From: Pseudomonas putida
GTDB taxonomy: Bacteria; Pseudomonadota; Gammaproteobacteria; Pseudomonadales; Pseudomonadaceae
Length of the DNA: 64,000 nucleotides
Assembly: GCA_029953615.1 (NCBI GenBank)
Contig: CP124529.1
Location: 5,110,494-5,174,493, forward strand
Direction of reading: 5' to 3'
Part shown: positions 17,519 to 25,621 of the stretch, in pieces
Layout of the letters: every line of letters starts with the position of its first letter
Position numbering within the stretch: the stretch's first letter is position 1
The notes under the pieces: model-generated
The model's database searches: none
Seen by the model: only the letters and a program-made list of their open reading frames with translations
What the model was told of the DNA's origin: nothing
Translations under genes and position numbers: made by a program

Positions 17519-19025
17519 TCAAGTGTTCGGTGGCAGATAACCCAGCGTGCGCAAGGCCCGGGCCAGCTCCTCGACACGCTCCCGGGCCTGCTTTTCAGGC
17601 GTGCCGGCAAAGCCGATCAACAGGGCCGGCGGCAAGTCGTGCTTGATGCGGTAATCGCTCAAGGCATAGGTGTGAATGTTGTGTCGGGCCAGTTGCCGGG
17701 CGATGTCCGTGTCACTGAGTTCGGGGGGCAGCCAGGCGATCAGGTGCATGCCGGCATCGGTCTGAGTGATTCTGAAAAAGCTGCCGATCTGCTGTTCAAG
17801 TTGCTCGATCAATGCCTGCTGGCGCGCCTTGTACAGTGCACGCATGCGGCGGATGTGCCCGAGGAAGTGGCCTTCGCGCATGAAGTCCGCCGTTGTGGCC
17901 TGAAGCAATGTAGGCGGGCTGCGGTCCATGACCGCGCGCAGGGTGCAAAAGGGCTCGACCAGCGCCTGCGGCAGGATCACGTAACCCCAGCCGCAGTGAC
18001 GGGAAGAGCACTTTGCTGAACGTGCCGACGTAGATCACCCGGGCCATCTGGTCCAACGCATACAGTGCCGGGAGAAGTCGACCCCTGTAGCGGAACTCGC
18101 TGTCGCAATCGTCCTCGATGATCCAGCTCTGATGCTGGGTGGCCCAGTCGATGAGTGCCTGGCGCCGCTCATAACTCAGAGTGACACCCAAAGGATGCTG
18201 ACGCGAAGGTGTACAAAATACCAGGCGCGCATCAGGGCACTCGGCAAGGCCTTGCTGCACATCGATCCCCTGTTCATCAACCCGCAATGGAATTATCCGA
18301 GCCCCCTGGGCTTGCAACGCAATCCGCGCGGCGATGTGCCCAGGGTCTTCCATCCAGGCACTGTCCTGCGGATTGAGTAGCAGCATGGCCAGCAGGTTGA
18401 ACGCTTGCTGCGCGCCGGAAACGATCACTACTTGCCCGGCGTCGCAGTCGATACCTCGCGCATCGAAGACGTATTCGGCTATCGCGGTGCGAAACGCCTG
18501 CAAGCCTTGCAGCTCGCCATAACCCAGAATCGCCTTGGTTGGCTTGAGTAGATGACGGTTCATCAGGCGCCGCCAGATTGCCTGCGGAAATGCTTCATAG
18601 GTGCTGTGACTGGGCAGGAAGGAGGTCGGCGTCGCCGGATCCCAGTCGGTATACGACACCCCGCGAAAATGATCGCTGCGCAGCGACAGCATCGACTGGC
18701 TCAGTTCGGACAGGCGCGGTGGCTGGCGCGGTGGCTCGTCCTCGAATTTGCGGCTTTCCCACTCAGTACCGACATACGTACCTGCACCCGTGCGCGAGGC
18801 CAGGAAGCCTTCGGCAATCAATTGATCGAACGCGTTGAGTATGGTGATCCGCGACAGCCCCAACTCAATGCTCAAGGTCCGGGTCGATGGCAGGCGCACG
18901 CCCCCCTGGATTCTGCCGTTGAGTATCTGTTTGCGAATCTGCAGATACAGCTGGCGGTACAGGGGGATGGCACTGGCGCGGTCCAGTTCGATTGCCGACA
19001 GCAGCAAACCTGTGGGGGATTTCAT
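17519..19025 (-). pseudogene. MocR-type regulator (GntR HTH plus aminotransferase fold), frameshifted
   Basis: The frame starting at 19025 gives a GntR winged HTH (about residues 15-85; ALPLYRQLY-like start, then LPSTRTLSIELGLSRITI) and a class I aminotransferase-like domain up to TFSKVLFPSLRLG. It then shifts at the AA pair at 17983-17984. The next frame resumes as YVILPQALVEPFCTL and runs to 17519. Deleting one base restores one protein of about 500 residues, typical for MocR. These regulators bind PLP and often control transporter or GABA/taurine-type genes. It lies beside the isomerase/MFS operon on the same strand. It may be a true pseudogene or a sequence error. Confidence 0.85.
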
Positions 19026-19235
19026 GACATGCTCGTCTGGGTGAAATGGGATTTGATCTGGAAACTGTTGGGCGACGGGGGAGGTTAGGGTAGCGAGCGG
19101 GACTCGATGGTGCTAGCAATCTGTTGGGTTGATTCCAACTGCCCTCGTGGGCTGTGACCTGACAACGGCATCCGAACATCTCACCTACTCAACGGAATGG
19201 CGTGTTTTACGCCCAAATCAGAAGCAGGAGCGAAC

Positions 19236-19559
19236 ATGGCAAAAAAGGAAAAGTTATCACCTGGTGGCGGAGTGGCCTGGGCAGAACCTCTGCTACCTAT
19301 TCTTTTCTGGGGGTTCTGGACGCCGATCCTGTACATCATCATTGCACCTTGGTTGAGCCTCGGTGTCATGAAAGTCTGGCCAACCCCTGTTTTTGCCGGA
19401 TTCTTTACCGCTATGGCGTCCACTGGCTGGCTTTGCGCGTCTGTAGTGGTGTTTTTGGTGACTGCGTACCAGTTAGGTACCGCCGCTTACCAACGTAGGC
19501 AGAGGGGGAAGGGGGACGCAGCATCTTCGGCTGCCAGGAAATCACAGTCGAACCTTTGA
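19236..19559 (+). CDS. Small membrane protein
   Basis: This 107-residue protein has two to three hydrophobic segments (around WAEPLLPILFWGFWTPILYIII, residues 15-40, and the FAGFF...ASVVVFLVTAY segment, residues 50-82) and a basic C-terminal tail. ATG at 19236 is preceded by AGGAG at good spacing, which favours this frame over an overlapping one. No family is recognised. It is divergent from the MocR-type gene and lies next to a lower-GC patch. Confidence 0.55.
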   Translation: MAKKEKLSPGGGVAWAEPLLPILFWGFWTPILYIIIAPWLSLGVMKVWPTPVFAGFFTAMASTGWLCASVVVFLVTAYQLGTAAYQRRQRGKGDAASSAARKSQSNL

Positions 19560-19668
19560 TGCGAGCACGATCCGTCCTCGCTCCCGCAGAGTCTGTGCCT
19601 CTGCTGTACTTATGCGGTGTGAAGGGCCAGCCACTGTTGCCAATGGCTTCAGCAGCCGGCCCTCTCAA

Positions 19669-21084
19669 TCACGCCTTAGCGTAAGCTGGCTTCACTGCCT
19701 GGCGGGTGTTCAGCAAGGTCTCGATGGTACGAGGCGGCTTGCCGACGGTGCGCGGGTACTCTACCAGGTTGACGCCAAGCATTTGCCCGGCATCGAGTTG
19801 AACATCTGTCGCTGTCGCCGACGACGAGCCCGGTGAGGTAGTGCCCTCCAGCACCGCGTCCAGGTTGTTGTTCGCTTGCTGATACGAGATGCCTTGGGCC
19901 TTGTCGAGGAAGGCTACAAAATTGGCATAGTCCTCGGAATTCGGGTCGAGGATAGATGCCTTCAGCCCGGTAACGTAGTACTCGTACTTGAAGTTGAAAG
20001 TGATCTTCTCCACTGAACTGCAGGGGGAGGTGAACGCCTTCTGAGACGAATCGACGGACAGGTAGTAGTACTTGATCTTGGGGAAATAGACCGTAGTACT
20101 ACCGGAACTGTCGGTTGGCACCGCTTCATGGCACTGCGCGAGAATGGCGGTCTCGTAGTTGCGTTCGCGGTCATCCCAGCTGGCACGAAGGCTATTGCCC
20201 ACGCCCTGGATGAATGCTGTCACATCTGCGATTACTGCCTCTGGCACGACTACCGCGTCAAAAACAAGTTTCAGGAAGGCAGTGTTGAACTCGGTGATTA
20301 CCTGCGTCACGGAGTAGGTTTCAGTTGTGACGCGATAGTTAGTCAATCCGCCGGCTTGTGCCAGCAAGAACTGCATGTAGTGCGTCACAGATGCCGACCA
20401 CTGAGAAGTCGGTGCGATGTCCCCAGGTAGTACCTTGCTTGGGTTCGCCTTCAGGAACTGGAACACTTTGATACGCAGCGTGGCGAAGAAGTTGGAAACC
20501 TTGTCGCATACCCCGCGGCCGGTGGTGAACTCCGGGTTCGAAGTCACGAACGAGCTGGACAGGTTAACGAACGAGATCAGGCCATCCGAATCCTGGAAGG
20601 CCGACTGGTCATCGTCCGACAGCGCCAGTACAGAGTCCAGCAACTCGTGCGGGTTGGCCAACTGAGCTTGCTCTAGCGTCAACGCTGCGCCCACATGGGC
20701 AGGCGGATAGGCGGTTGGCGCATGACAGATTACCGTGTTGGTGGTCACGCCAGGCACAAGGTGCCCGGGAATGCTGCCGTTTGGTATCCAGATGTAGGTG
20801 CCAATGGGGCGGAACTCTACATGGTTGGGATCGACTGGCTGCACACCAGGAGGCTGAGTGCCAATGACCGGTGTTGAACCGCCCCAGAAGTGCGGCGGGT
20901 TGGTCGACACCGGCACCCACCACGCGCCATTTTGCAGGGCCAGAACTTCATAGTGCTCGTGGTATTGGGACGACCAATTCCAGTGGGCGGTAATGTCTGC
21001 ATATTGGCCATGGTTGCGTTGCCACACGCGTACGCCAGGCCAGTTGCCAATCCAGGTACCAGGTACGTAGAGGGTACGAGACAT
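19669..21084 (-). CDS. Unrecognised 471-residue protein
   Basis: I do not recognise this protein. The first 45 residues are rich in Trp (TWIGNWPGVRVWQRN, HWNWSSQYHEHYEV), like a carbohydrate- or aromatic-binding module. A long central region (about 150-330) is helical with conserved polar spacing. A beta-rich part with several Tyr (FPKIKYYYLSVDSSQK, NFKYEYYVTG) follows. No signal peptide, membrane segment or obvious catalytic motif is seen. GC content is lower than its neighbours. The ATG at 21084 has AAGGAG eight bases before it; a GTG at 21093 is less likely. A LuxR-type HTH locus lies just upstream. A cell-surface or toxin-like function is conceivable but only a guess. Confidence 0.6.
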   Translation of the reverse strand: MSRTLYVPGTWIGNWPGVRVWQRNHGQYADITAHWNWSSQYHEHYEVLALQNGAWWVPVSTNPPHFWGGSTPVIGTQPPGVQPVDPNHVEFRPIGTYIWIPNGSIPGHLVPGVTTNTVICHAPTAYPPAHVGAALTLEQAQLANPHELLDSVLALSDDDQSAFQDSDGLISFVNLSSSFVTSNPEFTTGRGVCDKVSNFFATLRIKVFQFLKANPSKVLPGDIAPTSQWSASVTHYMQFLLAQAGGLTNYRVTTETYSVTQVITEFNTAFLKLVFDAVVVPEAVIADVTAFIQGVGNSLRASWDDRERNYETAILAQCHEAVPTDSSGSTTVYFPKIKYYYLSVDSSQKAFTSPCSSVEKITFNFKYEYYVTGLKASILDPNSEDYANFVAFLDKAQGISYQQANNNLDAVLEGTTSPGSSSATATDVQLDAGQMLGVNLVEYPRTVGKPPRTIETLLNTRQAVKPAYAKA

Positions 21085-21238
21085 GATGAACACTCCTTGT
21101 AGATCAATACTTCGTTTTGGGTAAGCCTGCCATTTGGCTCAGTCCATAACCGGGACGTTGCGAGCAGGCAAATGAAGAATCGAACAGCTGGCGTCGCGCC
21201 CGCAACGGCACCGATAGCGTATTGACTGTGTGGCTTTT

Positions 21239-21918
21239 TCAATCAGCAACGTTGTCAGCCGCAGTGCTCTCAAGGCTTTGTGCAAACGACGGCCAGCAGA
21301 TCGCCAGCTGGGCCGCGTCGCACAGCTCCAGCTTCCGGTACACATTTTCTCGATGTTTGCGAACCGTCAGGTCGCTGATGCCCAACTCGCGAGCGATGTG
21401 CTTGCTGCTCGACCCTAGCGCGACCAGGCGGGCGACTGTGAACTCGCGGCTCGTTAGCCGAGTGGCCAGCGCCAGCGTGCGTAGTCCGATGCGGCATTCG
21501 CCATCTCAGGTTTTGCCGCCAGGGCGAGCGCAACTAATTGCGCGGCGTTTCGCGCGCCGAACTTGCGCAGCAGGCTTCCCCGATGTTTACGAACGGTGTG
21601 CTCGCCAATGCCAAGCCGCCGGGCAGTCTGTTTGCAGCCCATGGCTTGTAACATGCAGGAGAGTACGTCTAGCTCGCGAGTACTGAGGTTCTGTCCCTGA
21701 ACGGGTGATTCCTTTTCCTGTTCGATAGCGTGGGCTCCTGCCGGCTGTGGGATCCTTCTTGATTCTACATTGTAGAAATGCCGAACAGCTGTACCGCAGC
21801 GTGCGGCAGGCTGCTGATGACACTCACTGTGCAGGGCCAGGCACAGCGGCGAGAGGTGAAGAGCTAGTTTATAAGCCCACCTCGAAGAAACATCGATGAT
21901 CTCCGAGCCAAGTGCCAA
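21239..21918 (-). pseudogene. Tandem LuxR-type HTH regulator, frameshifted
   Basis: Two LuxR-type helix-turn-helix domains sit in consecutive but different frames. The first (frame ending at 21454) contains LSTRELDVLSCMLQAMGC, then LGIGEHTVRKHRGSLLRKFG. The second (open from about 21505 to the stop at 21239, with no start codon of its own) contains LTSREFTVARLVALGSSS and LGISDLTVRKHRENVYRKLE. Restoring one lost base around 21475 joins them as SDYARLALATRLTSREF in one protein. Two adjacent HTH domains in one chain would be unusual. The start is unclear; 21918 would be a TTG without a good ribosome site. Confidence 0.6.
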
Positions 21919-22389
21919 GAGCTAAAGAGCAAGCACGATGAAAACGCTCAGTCAGCTGGCGGAATACCTGAAAAACTGCATCAAAGCCCAAGCAGCATTC
22001 CATGAGCCCGGTCAATCTGCCGTGAAGGCGTGCGAGCAGCTTCCGGAGTCTATTGCAGGGCGCAATCTCATTTCTAATGATTACCGACTACAGGTGTCAG
22101 GAAGACGGGCACTTACAAATACGTCATTTAACATAATACCGATTATGCGCATCCTTGCGTGAAGCTACCGGGGCCGTGGTTGGACAGATTTGAAACCAGG
22201 CCCCTGGCCTCAATCGCTGCGCTACAGAAGTCCTCGGAAGCAATTCTTAGGTCGTTTCCGGAACTAATCCCTGAACTGCCGTGTTTTCCTCCGAGTTCAA
22301 AACCGCGTCCGCACATGCCAAAATTCACTATCCACGACGACGTTCGTACCACTAGTAATCGAAGTCGCCAGTGCTTTGGTCTTTTGAGG
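21919..22389. other. Gene-poor, lower-GC stretch
   Basis: No supported gene was found here. A 74-residue open frame (21938-22162) exists but has no convincing ribosome site, family or codon bias. The stretch is lower in GC than the rest of the window and separates the LuxR locus from the GrpB remnant, so it may be decayed DNA. Confidence 0.4.
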
Positions 22390-22585
22390 TCACAAGCAGA
22401 TGCCTAGAGCGTCGGGGATGCTACGGGAGGCATTGCTATGATCGCGAACTTCGATGAGCACATCGATCTCGGGCTTCGCCGCGAGCCCCTTTAACAGAGG
22501 TACTACCAACATGGTGTATGGCAATCAGTTCATCGCCAAATGCCGAAGCGATGAGTGGCTTGTCTGCCAGATCGTGTAGAGGTTG
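22390..22585 (-). pseudogene. GrpB-family remnant
   Basis: The minus strand encodes a clear fragment of the GrpB (UPF0157, nucleotidyltransferase-fold) family: GDELIAIHHVGSTSVKG. It then needs a shift at a run of four G (plus strand CCCC 22496-22499) to continue as LAAKPEIDVLIEVRDHS before a stop at 22390. The family is normally about 170-190 residues, so both ends and the frame are lost. The part upstream of about 22585 has no recognisable GrpB sequence. It lies at the border of the lower-GC patch and next to the TetR gene. Confidence 0.6.
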
Positions 22586-22658
22586 GGTAGGTGTCCTGTC
22601 CAGCGTGTGCCTCTGTTCGTATGCTGTCTCCACCAAGGGCCGCTTGGGTCGATAGCGG

Positions 22659-23255
22659 TCACCCATCCGTGGGCCGCTTCAGTACCCCGCGCAAAAGCAA
22701 TTCGAACGCCTGGCTTGCCTGCGCCAGTCGCACATCACCGTCATCGGCCTCTGCAATCCATACTGTCGCTTCCGCCAAGCTGCCGTATATCAGTGCGGCC
22801 AGTGCTTGAGCCCGCGCCTTGACAAGTACACCCTGCAGCATCAGATTTTCAATCAACTCGCGCAACGACTCTATACAATGCCGCTGGGCCTCTGGCGATC
22901 CGCCACCCAACACCGCTCTGGCATCACGCAACACGATTCGCTGAATTTCTGGCTCCAGCGCCATTTCCAGATAGGCACGACAACGCTGGCGAAAACCGTC
23001 CCAGGGATTCTCGGCGGTATCGGTGATAGCACGCAGGCGCTCGTCCATTTCCGCATCAAGCTGCTCGACGACCGCAGCAAGCACCCCCTCCTTGTCACCA
23101 AAATGGTGGTAAAGCGCACCTCGGGTCAAACCCGCCCGGGCGGTCAGATCGTCCATCGAAGTGTGCGCATACCCCAACTCGCTGAACATCTGGCGGGCGG
23201 TGGCCAGCAACAGGGCTCGGGTTTCTTGCATTGCGGCGCGGGTGCGACGAACCAT
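22659..23255 (-). CDS. TetR-family transcriptional regulator
   Basis: This 198-residue protein has a typical TetR HTH in its first 60 residues (TRALLLATARQMFSELGY, then TSMDDLTARAGLTRGALYHHFGDKEGVL) and a helical ligand-binding C-terminal domain. I chose the ATG at 23255 because AAGGA lies about 8 bases upstream and the length is normal; the open frame extends to 23531 without homology. It lies 155 bases after an MFS efflux-type gene on the same strand. The nested palindrome at 24673 upstream of that gene is its probable operator. Confidence 0.92.
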   Translation of the reverse strand: MVRRTRAAMQETRALLLATARQMFSELGYAHTSMDDLTARAGLTRGALYHHFGDKEGVLAAVVEQLDAEMDERLRAITDTAENPWDGFRQRCRAYLEMALEPEIQRIVLRDARAVLGGGSPEAQRHCIESLRELIENLMLQGVLVKARAQALAALIYGSLAEATVWIAEADDGDVRLAQASQAFELLLRGVLKRPTDG

Positions 23256-23410
23256 CCAGTTATTCCTTGTCTTCAATGGCATGCGGTAGGGGCAACGTAT
23301 GCATGCCTCTAGCGCGCATTGTCTTGGGCACGAGGCGCACTGACAAGCCTGTTGCCTCGTCGTGCCCGATCGAGCCCAGGCCAAATAGCCAGCCGCCAGT
23401 CTCAAAGCGG

Positions 23411-24619
23411 TCAAACCGAATATGACGCCTGCTGGGCACGGGCGCGCACGCGCTGGTAGCCCCAGAGTGCGACCAGCAACACTGCGGCCCCTGCGGCCAA
23501 GGCCACGTTGAATCCGGTCTTGGCGCCCCATGCATCAACCACCTGCCCCGAGGCCGCTGCGCCGCCGGCCACACCAACGTTGAGGCCGGCGAGCAACCAG
23601 GTCATGCCTTCGGTCAGCTTGCTTTCGGGGACGATGCGTTCTACCAACGACATCGCCACGATCATGGTCGGGGCAAAGAACAGGCCCGCGACCAGCACGG
23701 CGCCGGCCAATCCGACAATGTTTCCCGCCAGCAGCAGCGGCAAGGTTGTCGCCGCGGTCGCCAGCCCGCCCAGCAGGAGCAGCTTGTGTAGCGGTGTATC
23801 GAGTTTCAGTGCACCGAACATCAGCCCGGCAACGCAAGAGCCGATGGCATAGCAGGACAGCACTACGCTAGCCGCCGCCGGCATGCCCATCTGCTCGGCG
23901 AATGCCACGCTGACGATGTCGACGGTACCGACTATCACGCCCATGGCGACCATCAGCAAGGTCAGCAGGCGCACGTCGGCCAGCCGGAACACGGAATTGC
24001 TGCCTTGACCGGTGACGGCTTCGGCCTCCACCGGCGGCTCGCTGCCGACCTGCACCGACAGGGCGATCACCCCGATGGCCAAGAGCACGGCGGCAGCCAA
24101 TGGCCCGGCCTGTGGCAGTACCGCCACGCTCAAACCCACCGAAATCGGCGGGCCGGCAATGAAGGTAACTTCGTCGAGAACGGTTTCCAGCGAATAGGCG
24201 GTTTGCAGTTGCGCCTTGCCGCGGTAGATCGCGGTCCAGCGCGCGCGGACCATCGCCGACATGCTGGGCATGAAGCCGGCAAGCGCGGCGCCGACGAACA
24301 GCGTCCACTCCGCCAGCCGCCAATAGCTGCAAGCCAGCAGCAAGAGGATGCCCAGTACGCTGATCCCGGCGGCGGCTGGCAATACCCGGCGCTGGCCGTG
24401 GCGGTCGACCAAGCGCGAGATCTGTGGCGACATCAGCGCATAGGTCAGCACGAAGGTGGCTGCCACCGCACCCGCCAAGCCGTAACTGCCGGAAATCTGC
24501 GACAACATGGTGATGATCCCGATGCCGGTCATCGGCAAAGGTAGCCGGGCCACCAGGCCTGCCAGGGCAAAGCCCTTGGCCCCCTTGGCCTGGAACAACT
24601 CGCGATAGGTACTGAACAT
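23411..24619 (-). CDS. MFS transporter (efflux type)
   Basis: This 402-residue, 12-segment membrane protein has an MFS loop motif in RLVDRHGQRRVLP (about residues 69-81). It resembles small-molecule exporters with a short cytoplasmic central loop. The gene lies next to a TetR regulator and its promoter region contains a strong nested palindrome, which is the classical layout for a TetR-controlled efflux pump. AAGGAG precedes the ATG at 24619. The exported compound is unknown. Confidence 0.88.
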   Translation of the reverse strand: MFSTYRELFQAKGAKGFALAGLVARLPLPMTGIGIITMLSQISGSYGLAGAVAATFVLTYALMSPQISRLVDRHGQRRVLPAAAGISVLGILLLLACSYWRLAEWTLFVGAALAGFMPSMSAMVRARWTAIYRGKAQLQTAYSLETVLDEVTFIAGPPISVGLSVAVLPQAGPLAAAVLLAIGVIALSVQVGSEPPVEAEAVTGQGSNSVFRLADVRLLTLLMVAMGVIVGTVDIVSVAFAEQMGMPAAASVVLSCYAIGSCVAGLMFGALKLDTPLHKLLLLGGLATAATTLPLLLAGNIVGLAGAVLVAGLFFAPTMIVAMSLVERIVPESKLTEGMTWLLAGLNVGVAGGAAASGQVVDAWGAKTGFNVALAAGAAVLLVALWGYQRVRARAQQASYSV

Positions 24620-24672
24620 ACTCGATTCTCCTTATCGAAAAGGCCCTCGCGCAGTCATGCGCCAGCGCACGA

Positions 24673-24724
24673 TTACATACATTGCGTATGATTAGAACCC
24701 TATTATCATACGCGCTGAATGTAA
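24673..24724. promoter_or_regulatory. Nested palindromic operator upstream of the MFS gene
   Basis: Two perfect nested inverted repeats share one centre: TTACAT (24673-24678) with ATGTAA (24719-24724), and GCGTATGAT (24684-24692) with ATCATACGC (24705-24713). The spacers between outer and inner arms are 5 bases on each side and the centre is 12 bases. It is 54-105 bases upstream of the MFS start. The symmetry suggests two dimers of the adjacent TetR protein binding side by side. Confidence 0.6.
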
Positions 24725-24826
24725 AGCATCATGATCCTGCCAGGAAAACCTGAGCGTTAGCAATCACGTATGAGCTACCCCTGGATCAGCAGATGAGCTA
24801 CCCTGTTTTTGTAATGACTTAAAGTA

Positions 24827-24860
24827 ATAACTAAACTAAATACTCATTTTGTTTAGTTAT
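24827..24860. terminator. AT-rich inverted repeat after the HAD gene
   Basis: ATAACTAAAC and GTTTAGTTAT form a perfect 10+10 inverted repeat around a 14-base loop, 36 bases beyond the stop of the leftward HAD gene. It could act as a transcription terminator or as a protein-binding site; there is no strong U tract in the leftward direction. Confidence 0.35.
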
Positions 24861-24895
24861 ATGAATTTCCCTCCCTGTCTTCCTCTTCACACCTC

Positions 24896-25549
24896 TCAAT
24901 GCCACCGCAGAATCGGCCATCCCGCCGCGTCAGCGTGCGCCCGCAGCACCGGATCAGGATTGACGGTATGTGGTTTGGCGACCAGTGAAAGCAGTGGCAG
25001 GTCATTGCGTGAATCCGAGTAGAAGTAGGCACCATCCAGCCCCGCGCCCTGCTCTTGCAGCCAACTGTGAAGCCGCGTCACCTTGCCGTCCCGGTACGTC
25101 AGTATCCCGCTGGTATTGCCGGTATAGGCGCCCTGCTGGTGTTCCAGGTCAATCGCCAGCACTTCTTCTACCCCCAGTTGCCTGGCGATGCGGCTCACCA
25201 GGAAGTGCGCAGACGCTGAAATGATCAGCAGGCGGTCACCCTCTTCGCGATGGCGCGCCAAGCAGGCAATGGCGTCATCGTGAATGCGCGGGACGATGAC
25301 ATCTTCCACGAAGGGAGCCACCGCCTCGGCCACCTCCTCTATCGTGCGGCCCACCAACGGCGAGAGGCTGAAGGTCATGTACGCCTCCATGGCCAACTTG
25401 CCTTGGGCATAGAGCGCCATCAGTTCACGGTCGCGCTCGATGAAGCTCGGCCCGTCGACCCAGCCGAGCGCGGCCATATGGCTGCTCCACAGGCTGGCAC
25501 AGTCGCCATCGATAAGGGTGTCGTCCAGATCAAACAATGCGAGGGCCAT
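24896..25549 (-). CDS. HAD-IB family phosphatase
   Basis: This 217-residue protein has the HAD core motifs: FDLDDTL (near residue 6-12, nucleophile Asp), IISASAHFL (motif II, near 108-116), Lys in the DGKVTR region, and YSDSRNDLPLL (motif IV, near 178-188). The length and the helical cap between motifs I and II match SerB-like subfamily IB phosphatases. It lies 72 bases after an OPA-type organophosphate transporter on the same strand, so it may dephosphorylate what that transporter imports. That link is inference. The substrate is not determined by sequence. Confidence 0.88.
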   Translation of the reverse strand: MALALFDLDDTLIDGDCASLWSSHMAALGWVDGPSFIERDRELMALYAQGKLAMEAYMTFSLSPLVGRTIEEVAEAVAPFVEDVIVPRIHDDAIACLARHREEGDRLLIISASAHFLVSRIARQLGVEEVLAIDLEHQQGAYTGNTSGILTYRDGKVTRLHSWLQEQGAGLDGAYFYSDSRNDLPLLSLVAKPHTVNPDPVLRAHADAAGWPILRWH

Positions 25550-25621
25550 CGGCCACCTCCAGGGTACAAAGTCGAAGGGCGATGGCCTTTTCTGCCTTCG
25601 CCGGGTGGAATGACAGTGGCA

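Noticed and set aside
21938..22162. 74-residue open frame in the lower-GC stretch
   Set aside because: No convincing ribosome site, no family and no context; may be chance in AT-richer DNA.
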